Part shown: positions 54,833-64,000 of the stretch, piece by piece
Numbering within the stretch: the stretch's first letter is position 1
Layout of the letters: each line of letters starts with the position of its first letter
Assembly: GCA_003290165.1 (NCBI GenBank)
Contig: QNQO01000519.1
Coordinates: 62,001-126,000 of the forward strand
Source: Berberis thunbergii
Taxonomy: Eukaryota; Streptophyta; Magnoliopsida; Ranunculales; Berberidaceae
Direction of reading: 5' to 3'
Length of the DNA: 64,000 nucleotides
Translations under genes and position numbers: made by a program
Notes under the pieces: model-generated
Seen by the model: only the letters and a program-made list of their open reading frames with translations
What the model was told of the DNA's origin: nothing
Database searches by the model: none

Positions 54833-57145
54833 AGGATATTAAGTAACAACAATATTGTAGCATTCAGGCCTAATTTGGTTAGCCCTATAGGGTCAATCAT
54901 GTTACCTTCGGGCGTGGATTAATAAATAAATAAAAAAAGGTCAATGTCCCAATTTTTAAAAAAATTAATAAATACTACGGTGCCACAAATTTGCAAGCTG
55001 ATCCTAAGTAATCGTTGTTGTTCATTGGATGTCCTGTTGGCAGATGAGGCAGGTACGAACAATAAATAAATAAAATTAGTTAATGGAAGTCAAGTTTAAT
55101 TTGATGGCATGCAATCATCAAAGTTTTGTCATCTAATTGTCCTACCAAGAATAAAAAACCCTATTTGTGTATTTGCCATCTCGATAGATTACATCCCATG
55201 GTCCTTGTCTATTTTGAACAGCTGGATGGTATATATATATATATATTTTAGAATGACATAACCTTAAGCTTTCTACTTAGTTCCGTGCCTTTCATGCCCC
55301 TCTACAACCAACCGTAGTATATGATTATAATATCAATTTCTCATTTAAGAACTCGACCCTTCTAAACAACTTATCTATCTTACAATTTAAATGGGCTTTT
55401 TACTACGTGGCACAAGTTATGTTAATGGCAGAACTTAAGTGAAAAGCTCCCCCGATTCTTTCCCTTTTTTTTCTCTACACTTCTTTCTTCTCACAAACCA
55501 TCTCTATAATATTTCATTATCTTTCTCTTCTTCCTCACCAACTCTCTCTTATCTATTTGTAATCTTTCATCCTCTTCCCTTGCTTTCTTCTCTCTTCCCT
55601 TTCTCACAAACTCTCTCTTTCTCACTCTTTATCTGTAATCTCTTCACACATCATCAACAGTGTGGGGATAAAAATTATTACAAATCACTATCATTTCTAA
55701 ATCTTGCCCTCACTCATCAACACTTGCAAAGGCTGGACGAAACACTTCATTTCATCATCACTTGCAAAGCCAAAATCAAGGCTAGAAAAAGCAATTCAAG
55801 GTTTGAAAAAAACACTTGCAAAGCCAAAATCAACACTTCATTTCATCGTCAAAGACTTGGGGCTTCCAACAAGATGGCAATAATCCACCGATCCCTCCAA
55901 CCTCCTCACCATTTCTCATTTTCTAGGTATGATCCTCATCTCACGAGCGGTCTCCTCTCTCGCATTAATCTCTCTCAATCTTTGTGCGTATCTCCATCTT
56001 CAATTGGTGGGTTTGGAGTAAGCCTAAAAGGTGAATTTATCAATTGGAAGGCAGACAATTAGGGATTGTGAAACCCATTTGTTGATTGATGAAACCCATT
56101 TGTTGACATCATCTCTTTTTTTTTTTTTTTTTTTTTTTTTTTGTGAAACCCAATTAGGGATTGGGAGATTATTCATCTATATGTTGAAGCTATGAAGCTT
56201 CCAAGAGTTACAATCTTAAAACAAGCATTAATGGATTGGACCTTCCAATTAGGCTCAGGGATCGAAAAGCCTTCCTTTTAATTCTCTGTAATAGTATTGG
56301 ATCTTCCATATTGGGTCACATGTTATATTATGCTTCAATGGATTGGACCTTTCAATTAGGCTTCTATTTAATTCTCTATAATCGTACCCCAGTTTTAGAG
56401 AGCTAGGCCCCTAGCGCCAGATGAGCGCTAGTGGATGTTCTCTGTGTGTGTTTGTGTTTTGATTAGTGGATTTATGAGGATCTCTATGATGATAGAGGGT
56501 ATTGAGGTTCTCGGACGCATCTGGCTCTCTAGACGGTTTGATAATCGTATTGGATCTCCATTGGGTCACATGCTTTAATGATTTTTTATCTTTATTTTCA
56601 TAGTAAAGTAGGCCTAATCTTTAAAAATTTCTTTAAATTGTGCCAACAACACGGATAATATACTAGAGATAAATATTGGGTTACCTGTACCGTTGTAATA
56701 TTACACTTCATAAATGACTCGATTTTGCATGAACATTTTTATTTTAATTCTAATAATGGTAAACTTTGTTAAATTTTTTCAAATTTTCTTAAAAATCGTG
56801 CCAAAGTCACGGGTAATACACTAATATATAACATGACAAACAAATAATAACAATACCTGTTGGAATTAAATCCATTTGATAGCATCTCTTTGATTGACTG
56901 TGAGAGAGATAGAGAGAGAGAGGGTTGTAAGAATCACAAAACAAAAGGACAATTTTGGTTGGTGAGTAAATTAAGAAGACCCTGACTCTTATTTTCCAAT
57001 CTAATTGCAAAACCAACCAACCGAGTACAACATCATTTTCAGTATCTTTTTTATGTTATCTACCTCATCATCCCAAAACATCGACAATCTATTTCACCTA
57101 TTTAGGCCAGAGGGAAGGGAATTCCAAGGTAAGTATTTTGAAGTT
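54833..57145. other. Intergenic region before the VQ gene
   Basis: A plus-strand frame at about 55439-56062 is long, but its first half is Ser/Leu/Phe from a tctt-rich tract. Its second half (HQHLQRLDETLHFIITCKAK, with an internal repeat of TCKAKI) matches nothing known. I do not call it a gene. A pure T27 run lies at 56116-56142, bordered by repeated gtgaaaccca(a/t)tt. A gagagagata/gagagag tract lies at 56901-56922, with a ttgactg W-box-like motif at about 56892, upstream of the VQ gene. Confidence 0.5.
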
Positions 57146-57679
57146 ATGGAGAAAAGAGCAAGTAAAGCTTCACACAATATCTCCAAGAATGATAAAAAGC
57201 AAGTTAACACTTTGTTAAAGGTGTTAAGACCCAAGGTTTATATCACTGACTCTTCAAAGTTTAAGTCGCTTATTCAAGAACTAACAGGTAATGGGAATGC
57301 CCCCGTACCAGTAACCATACCGTCACCTGTACCTGCATCTGTACCCATGCCTGTCGAACCTGTTTCGTCACTTTGCAAAATAGAAGCACCTCCAGTATTC
57401 AATTTCCAACCTGTAGTTGAAGCAGATTCAAGTTTGGATACGTCTGTTGATGATTCTACAGACTTGGGTGTGGAAATGTTATTGCCATCTTTAACTGACT
57501 TCACAGATATTCAGAGTTCATGGATGGCCATGTATGCACAAGGGGTGTCATATCAAGAAACCGGCCTATATCAGGAACCTGAAACATTTCCATTGTTAGA
57601 GGATTATAGTTTTAAAAGTGGGCAGGAGATGTGCATTTTTTCTGACTATGACTTCTCAGAGCTATTTAGCATTCTTTGA
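57146..57679 (+). CDS. VQ motif-containing protein
   Basis: A single exon encodes 177 residues. The start is taken at MEKRASKASHN because basic, conserved-type sequence begins there; an in-frame ATG at 57053 would add 31 residues but runs through a possible splice donor (aaggtaagtat). KVYITDSSKFK leads into the VQ motif FKSLIQELTG (residues 39-48), with Ile where most family members have Val. A Pro/Val repeat (PVPVTIPSPVPASVPMPVEP) and an acidic, Asp/Ser-rich C-terminus ending DYDFSELFSIL follow. VQ proteins are small plant nuclear co-regulators that bind WRKY factors through this motif and modulate defence and development. Intact, with coding composition unlike its neighbours, it is the best host gene in the window. 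No neighbour suggests an operon-like link. Confidence 0.9.
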   Translation: MEKRASKASHNISKNDKKQVNTLLKVLRPKVYITDSSKFKSLIQELTGNGNAPVPVTIPSPVPASVPMPVEPVSSLCKIEAPPVFNFQPVVEADSSLDTSVDDSTDLGVEMLLPSLTDFTDIQSSWMAMYAQGVSYQETGLYQEPETFPLLEDYSFKSGQEMCIFSDYDFSELFSIL

Positions 57680-59297
57680 TTTACTGTAATCATCCAAGGA
57701 GAATATATACATCAGTTACATGTATCTCTCTCTTATTAACTTCAATTCTTTCAATTGTACACAAAGGTAAAAAGTTCTTTGGTGTGCACTGAGTTTGTAC
57801 AAAGAATACAATGTAAGATGTGATCTGTTGTAACCAGAATCCCATTATTTGAGTTATGACTTGTCGATTTGCAATGCATAGCCTGCTCTGCAGACCATAT
57901 TCTTTAGTTTTTTTTTCACTGGTTCTCCAATTTTAAATTTACAACTTTTTGTTACTTATGAATTTCTCCTAGGAACAAAACTTTCATTACTATTCATTTG
58001 CAATACCCAACTTACTTACAATTCAAGAGAACCCAAATCTTTACCCAAGAAAACCAATTTTTGATTGGAATAGTGGTTCTTGCCTGAAACCTTGGCATCG
58101 AGTACCATCTCTTCCAACATTCAGCTAGAGTTTGCTTCCTTCCTTCTCTAATCTAGAAAAATAATATCAGGTGGGATATTAGAAAATCAATTTGGGTTCT
58201 TCAAGAATTTAATTATTTCATATGAAAGATGAAGACAACGCAATACAATTGTGGAAGAAGTTCGGATACCAAATATATAAAAGGGAACAACTTATGATGG
58301 TATTAAATATAATGCTAAGAGGAAGTTTTGCAACCAGGACGATGAGAGGAGGTTTTTACAACCTCAAGATACACATCAACACTTTAAAAATTTCTTCATT
58401 TCATGGATGGCCTGCCTCCACTTCGTAATAGTAAAATATCTATGGTTAACAACGGCTTCATGGAAGATAGGAATCAAGATATCTGAAGCATAATATATCA
58501 GTATTCTAATAGGGTATATTGTAGGTACAAGCTAATATATAGTTTGGCGCAAAAAACAAGTAAAGAAAAAAACTCAATAACAAAATAAATAAATAAAAAG
58601 GTGCTGAACCTTTATACTTTTTCTGCTTAGTACCAGGAATGAGACACTATCTGGTTTTAACTTGCAATAGCTGCCTCGCCAAGAAAAACAGGCCACATTA
58701 AACAAATATGACTACTGTAGGCTGTCGAGGTTTCAAAGTTAACAACAGAAGGCCACCTTCACAGCTGTACTTCTTTAATCACTATGTAACAATGATATCA
58801 TGCCGGTGTCCTAAATGGGTACAAGGTTGTCGAAAAGATAAAAGGACGAGTAGGGTAGGGATTCGACCAATGCATATTATAAATTGGGGATTAATGGGGA
58901 AATGGATTTTGAGGCATGTCTTAGGTTGTTTGGAGAGAAGTAATATGGGGATTCTTGGAATGGTTGGTATCCCAACAAACCCACTGGTTTGTATCGGCAA
59001 CTCTGCTAGGTTTGAAGGTCCATTTCAAACATTCAAAATGAGTTTGTTCTAATGCCTCAATCAAGATTAATTCAGGTCAAATAACTTCTTTTGGGGAAGA
59101 CACGTTGCTTAATGATTGGTATTTCAAAGAAGCATTCCCCTTGGTCAAGGAACGTGATTTCTCGAAATATGTCCAAATTTTTCGAAATATTTCTTCTTTT
59201 GAAGTTAACGAAATTTCTTTTGTGTCAGAAGTTTTCTTTAGAAAAGAAATAAATATTTTAATCTCTGTATATTTTAACATGCTATAATGTTTTTTTA
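57680..59297. other. 3' flank of the VQ gene and gene-poor sequence
   Basis: The first 150 bp are probable 3' UTR (tgtaa-, tttgt- rich, with aatacaatgtaaga near 57806-57820). A frame at 58222-58428 (+) and another at 58708-59052 (+) are open but match nothing known. 59135-59260 (aacgtgatttctcgaaatat...) is a copy of the dispersed repeat also seen at 30455-30560. Confidence 0.5.
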
Positions 59298-59615
59298 GGG
59301 TGTGTTTGGTTGCATGGAATCATATGCTATGGGAATTCATGAAGGGACCCCTATATTTTAAGCCAATTTGATGTATCACTCCACATCCATCATTTGATTT
59401 TGTGATCAATGATGGGAATAAAAGTCTCATGAACATGAAAATCATATGCCTTGGGTGACCAATGAGTGAGATTCTCTTGTTCATGGGACTTTCATTCCCA
59501 CCATTGACCACACAATTAAATGGTGGATATGGAGTGATACATCAATTTAACCTAAATTGTATGGGTCCCCTCATAGATTCTCATGGCATAGGATTCCATG
59601 CAACCAAACACATCC
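59298..59615. mobile_element. Tourist-like (PIF/Harbinger) MITE, full-length fold-back
   Basis: The ends gggtgtgtttggttgcatgg and ccatgcaaccaaacacatcc are inverted repeats, flanked by tta on both sides (59295-59297, 59616-59618), the target preferred by PIF/Harbinger elements. The two 159-bp halves pair along nearly their whole length (gtgatacatcaatt, tggatatggagtg and ttcatgggact match the other half inverted). No coding capacity. Confidence 0.92.
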
Positions 59616-59618
59616 TTA

Positions 59619-61749
59619 GTAACAAAAGTTTGTTATGTGAGTGATTGTTATGTAATATGTAGTGTGTATGACACTTCGAGTCTTGTGAGACTTTTTATGT
59701 AGTATTTAAAAGTTTAAAATGCATAACTTATATTGTTAAATTCAAAATCACAATAAAAAAATTTACGTTTTTTCTACACTGAACTAAATATTTCTTAAAA
59801 TCGAGAGACCGAAAGTAACTCAAAAAATGAAATCACAATCCTTGCCCTTAGTATACAATCTCTCAAACAAGTCCGGGGAAGTAACAAAATTCTTCACAAT
59901 TCAAGATAATATGCGTAGCTGGAATCTTTTTTCCCAAGAAGAACCATGAATGAGGGGATATTCAGCAAATTGGTCAACTGTTGGACATCCTTCAGGCCAT
60001 TTCCCTTAATCATAATGATGATCAACTAACTTGGAATCTGTAAGAAAACGGTTTTACAATTTAATCCCTCTTCAAATTTCTCACTAGCAATCCAAACATC
60101 AATATAAAGCAACCTCTTTGCCCGCTTCACAAAAGTATTTGGCTCAAACACTCGCCTCTGAAGATTATTCCTTCCTTTGGCCAGCTTGTCATGGTCGTAT
60201 TCTAACAGCAGATAACCTGCTCAGAATAGTTACTTAGTCCAACCCAACTTTGCTAAAGGATCAAATATGACTTTAGGGTTTTTTCTTGGATCGATCAACT
60301 TTTTATTGTCCTTTTCAATTCTTTACATTCCCGCAATTTACATTCAAGTAATTTATCTTTCAAGGTTTGCATTTCCATTATTTTATAATTTTCTACACTT
60401 TAATTATTTGCATCTTCATCTCCTTCACAAGTTTTCAACTTGGTGAATGCGCATGAAACAATTATCTTAATCGAAGCATTAAATAGTCTGGTTTTAGAAG
60501 TCGGATTCCTGACGGAATTTTGCTTACACGAATTCCTGACACACCCTATTCGATATTTTTAGAGTGATCATTTCATGACAAACACTCTCCTTGATATTCG
60601 ATGACTCTTCAGCAAGAAAGAAAAACAAACAGATCTCAATCTTTATTATCTAAAACACTTTTTCATTCGATTAAACTCTAAAAAACAATACAAACTTCCC
60701 ATATTGATCGGGAACAAATTCATGAACTTTCCATCCATGGACAATCTTTCTCAACTTTAGTAATTCACGTTTTATTGCTTCCATCATTCTCCCCTTGTTG
60801 GAGAAAATTCGACCTCCAATTTCACCATCACAATTAGTGAGAATGAGCCAATATCAACACATTAAACTTTTTCGAACCTTGACATTCACCACAACATATA
60901 TGATAAAAAGTTTCTTCTAAGGAAAATGGTTATTCTTTTTCACTAATGAGTGTTCAAAGTCCTCCCAAAATAAATCTTCGAAGACATTAGACAAAACCAT
61001 TGCTTGAGGAGAAAATTCATGCGCAAAGCCATTACAAATAGATTTCTCCTCTGCATCCACGGAATAAAAAACAAGTTTTTCTCATCTAGAGATACATATT
61101 ATACACGGGAGGTAAATTTCCAATCCACAATCACTTGATTTTTCATCAAGTTTATAACAAAAAATATATCCCCACTTTACATGACATTCCTTTTTTTTTA
61201 AACGAAAACTCCCAACTTGATGTAATAGGACAAGGGTATAAGGAAAACAATAAGAATAAATTTGTGAATCATATCCGTGTTGTGATAATCCTACTACTTC
61301 ATCACGCTTTTTTTCATAACAAAAGTGTGGCCAATCTAGGAATGGAGCAAAAGCTTTGATATTGCCTCTTTAGTAAATCCGGCTACAGTTTCAACAACCC
61401 TTCTTTTTTTTTATCACTGGTGACTCTTCATCAAGAACAAGGGCAAAACAAACAGATCTCAATCCGTGTTCACTGAATTATATTTTTATTCAATTGAATT
61501 CTAAAATCAATCTACACTTCCTACATTGATCGGGAACAAATAAATGTTGTGGAAATCTATCTCAATTTCAGCAATTAACTTTTCATTGTTTCCATAAAAA
61601 AAAAAACCCATACAAATCACATATATATATTGCCAAAGTTACAAACAAGAACAAACTAAGTTTGGTTCGAACTTGGGTTCAAAACATGTCTTCAATCTAG
61701 AAAACATAACCACTGAGTCCAAAATCTGGGTTCGAACCTGAATGCAAAT
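59619..61749. other. Gene-poor stretch with a separated direct repeat
   Basis: 60605-60735 and 61425-61555 are similar (gactcttca-caagaa, aaacaaacagatctcaatc, ttcaattgaattctaaaa, cattgatcgggaacaaat), about 820 bp apart. These may be the ends of a small decayed LTR element or a local duplication. No coding frames of note. A tttttttt tract lies at 61192 and 61405. Confidence 0.5.
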
Positions 61750-62299
61750 CAAATTCAAATTCAAATCTGATTTAAGTATTATTAGCAGTGTCATGGGTTA
61801 CTTTAGCAATATTAGTAATCGAAATAGTTGGGTCTGATTAAGTAAGAGCCCAAAATAGTAGTTAGGTTATTTTAGCCCAATTAGGGTTAGGTCAATTACC
61901 TTGCTAGAGAAGTTAGGAATATTATAAATAAGGCAAGGGATTGTTCATTATTCTTGAGTTGATGATTGAAAGAAATTGATTCTTAGTTATTTTCCTTTAG
62001 CATTTATATTATTATCTCAATTATTACTCGTTTAATTTAGTATTGCTTCGTGTAATTTAGTTTATTATTTCATTTATTCCTTAGTTCTATCAAAATCATA
62101 ACTTGAAACTTCTTGAAAACCTTTGTTTTCTTGAATCGGGATTTAAATCCCAACCTCCTTGCAACTATTTTGAGCATTTAAACCTGAATTGAGATCCACA
62201 TTTCAACATAGCCTTCTTAAACGACTTATGCACCACAAAATCATTCAATGTCTCTCTCAAATCAAGACTTGAGAAATAGAATAGACTCTATTTGATATC
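61750..62299. other. LTR-like sequence without fixed ends
   Basis: Contains gggttaggtcaattacct, a TATA-like attataaataaggc (61921-61934) and downstream gagttgatgattgaaagaaattga, a layout usual in plant retrotransposon LTRs. No tg...ca pair with target duplication could be set. The Gypsy-3 LTR begins directly after it at 62300. Confidence 0.35.
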
Positions 62300-62803
62300 T
62301 GATGATACATCAAACAATCATTCGATCATGGTGGAACAAGTGACATAAATCACATCTCATTAGGGACAATTAACATATCCAGTCACTAAGGCCAACAAAG
62401 GCATTAATGACGGACCATGACAAAGGCTAAAGGCTCAAGCGTCTAGTCCAAATGAATATCTGCATAAGATAGCATAGACATTACGAAGGAGACAAGTCAT
62501 GGTGGGAATCTCTCCCACAAAGATGTATCTCAATGAAGGAGGAGGTCGTTATGAGAAATGTCCCCCTTCATTGTGCCATGCATGCTTAAATCACGTACAT
62601 AGTTAATTACTCTTATTATATAAGGTAAAGTAGAAAGAAGAGGAAGGCACATATGAAAAACCCTATAACTATACTTTGTTCAAATTCATCTTCTTCCTCA
62701 ATTTACTAACTTAAGCATCAGAGCACCTTCAGCCACCAACAAGGTGGTCTTTAGCAATCTAACCATGTTTTGCAGGTCGAGAAAAACGGATTTGGACGCA
62801 TCA
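62300..62803 (+). repeat. 5' LTR of Gypsy-3
   Basis: Begins tgatgatacatcaaacaatc and ends ttggacgcatca (504 bp). It aligns throughout with the reverse complement of the Gypsy-1 LTRs. tattatataagg at about 62614-62625 is a likely TATA box for the element transcript. Confidence 0.88.
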
Positions 62804-62896
62804 ATTTGGCACCGTATGTGGGAAACAACAATTTCTTTAGAAAAACAGAGTTGGTAGTTTCCTTAAAAACAAACCAGCAACAAAAAAACAGTGCAA

Positions 62897-63946
62897 ATGG
62901 AAGCCCTTACTAACTTTCAAGTTAGCAACACTCAAGATAACCATCCCATTGGCGAAACTCAATTGCCCAAGCAGAAACATCCCCAACCCAGCATTGGGGG
63001 AACCAGGTGCGCAAAGCAATGAGTTGCCAACATTCGACTGAAACACCAACAAGCCCCATCTTTCGGGGGAATAATAATGGACCCTCGTGTGGATCAACTT
63101 TTGGCCCACAGAGCCCAAATCACCAAAGTGGTCGAAAGGTTTACACAAGAACACGTTCAACCTGTTTAACACGCTAGAAATCCACTTCAGCAGAACTGTG
63201 CCAATCATCTTCAAGAGAACCAAAAAGTTCCTGCGGAGCTTCAAATATCCAACCCTGAAAGAAACGAATGTCAAGAAGATGGATCCAGAACTGGTGGACT
63301 TGCCCCACCAATTCCATTCAGGATTGGAGTCACAGATCCGAATATGTTGTATGAACTTGTCATGCCACCCTTCTCCAATTGGATCATGAATACTCCTCTA
63401 TCCAAGAAATTCACCCCACAGAAGTTTGAAAATTACGGTTGTTCCACCGATCCATCAGATCATCTATAACATTTTCACCATATGATGGCATTAAAAGAAA
63501 GTTCAGACTCTACCATGTGTAGAAACTTCCAAACCAACCTCACATCCATGACAATAAATTGGTTTAATAACCTGCCACCACAGTCAATAAACTTCTTCCA
63601 GGCGCTGGCCACAGCCTTGATCACCAGATTCATTGGCAGTTAGTGGATTACAAAGAATCTACATTATTTGCTTCACATAAAGTAGAAGCTTGATAAGACT
63701 CTCAGGGAATACGTTACACAATTCACTGACGAGTTAACTATGATTGATGGATACAGTGATGTCACATCTGTGACTACTTTTACCTCCGGACTCAAGGGAA
63801 GACAGTTATATAACTTTCTGACTCTGGAGCCTCCAAAGAGCATGGCGGTTCAATTAAAAAGTGCACAAAAATCTATCACTCTGGAAGAGATGTGGCCTGC
63901 CAAGAAGAGTAACGAGGCTAACAAAATATCCTTCCCAACAAACTGA
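62897..63946 (+). pseudogene. Gypsy-3 gag (decayed)
   Basis: The ATG at 62897 opens MEALTNFQVSNTQDNHPIGE. In-frame and frame-shifted parts continue with MDPRVDQLLAHRAQITKVVE, GVTDPNMLYELVMPPFSNWI, KFENYGCSTDPSDHL and LTSMTINWFNNLPPQSINFF. The core ends TLREYVTQFTDELTMI, GRQLYNFLTLEPPKSMAVQL and AQKSITLEEMW (63740-63900). It has several stops (for example after GGTRCAKQ and FIGS). It is better preserved at the N-terminus than the Gypsy-1 copy and shows what that copy looked like. Confidence 0.85.
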
Positions 63947-64000
63947 AAAATAAGAGAAGGCACAAAGCGAGATGATAGACTGCGGGAGGACAACGGTCAT

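Larger units (their letters stand above)
62300..64000 (+). mobile_element. Gypsy-3: 5' part of a Tat-like gypsy element of the Gypsy-1 family (truncated by the window)
   Basis: The 5' LTR at 62300-62803 is followed by atttggcaccgtatgtggga, a primer-binding site of the form tttggcgccgtctgtggga seen in many plant gypsy elements. gag starts at 62897. It is oriented opposite to Gypsy-1. The rest lies beyond the window. Confidence 0.88.

Noticed and set aside
55439..56062. 207-codon plus-strand frame
   Set aside because: The first part is Ser/Leu/Phe from a tctt-rich tract, the rest has no recognisable motif, and there is no clear promoter or parallel copy. Kept only as a remark.
58708..59052. 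114-codon plus-strand frame
   Set aside because: No motif or family resemblance; open on both strands over the same segment, as expected by chance.

Overview
The window reads as repeat-dense nuclear DNA of a flowering plant, probably a eudicot. It is AT-rich, holds LTR retrotransposons of typically plant lineages (Ty3/gypsy Tat-like, chromovirus-like and Athila-like; Ty1/copia), CACTA and hAT elements, a Tourist-like MITE and TRIMs, and carries fragments of plant-specific genes (SEUSS-LIKE, BONZAI copine, LSD1-type zinc finger, NUP1, PEPR-like kinase, VQ protein). The species cannot be told. Only one host gene looks intact: a single-exon VQ-motif gene at 57146-57679 (+).

Layout. 1-681: right end of a CACTA element that starts outside the window. 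682-3600: LINE-like pieces and a hAT-type terminus at 2734, with a receptor-kinase fragment between. 3640-4025 and 15961-16073: one exon-like stretch split by Gypsy-1. 4026-15960: Gypsy-1 (minus; LTRs 507 bp each), with decayed gag-pol, a tandem-repeat block and a long antisense ORF that is interrupted by a TRIM nested in another TRIM. 14144-17440: tandem duplication over the gag/5' LTR/flank junction. 17977-27037: Gypsy-2 (minus; TSD agttc), which keeps gag, tandem repeats and the antisense ORF but has no pol; a 2.46-kb solo LTR sits in its antisense ORF. 27043-30840: no clear genes. 30840-49061: a decayed copia element split by an Athila-like element (about 31271-35495) and by an 11.77-kb CACTA element (37022-48791). 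49062-52313: no gene. 52314-52991: solo LTR. 53050-54467: hAT element carrying the last exon of a TauD-type dioxygenase. 54476-62299: the least repetitive part, with the VQ gene and a fold-back MITE at 59298-59615. 62300-64000: 5' LTR and gag of Gypsy-3 (plus), same family as Gypsy-1.

Two themes stand out. First, host gene capture by DNA transposons: the CACTA element carries pieces of at least four unrelated host genes, all on the minus strand beside its own TNPA-like gene, and two hAT-type elements carry one more each. Second, the two Tat-like gypsy elements share an extra gene on the strand opposite to gag-pol. Both copies have a TATA box at nearly the same distance upstream of the ATG, and one has a visible intron in its own orientation. 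Gypsy-2 has lost pol but kept this antisense gene.

All boundaries and identities come from reading the sequence by eye. No alignment or database search was run. Family names rest on motifs recalled from the families.
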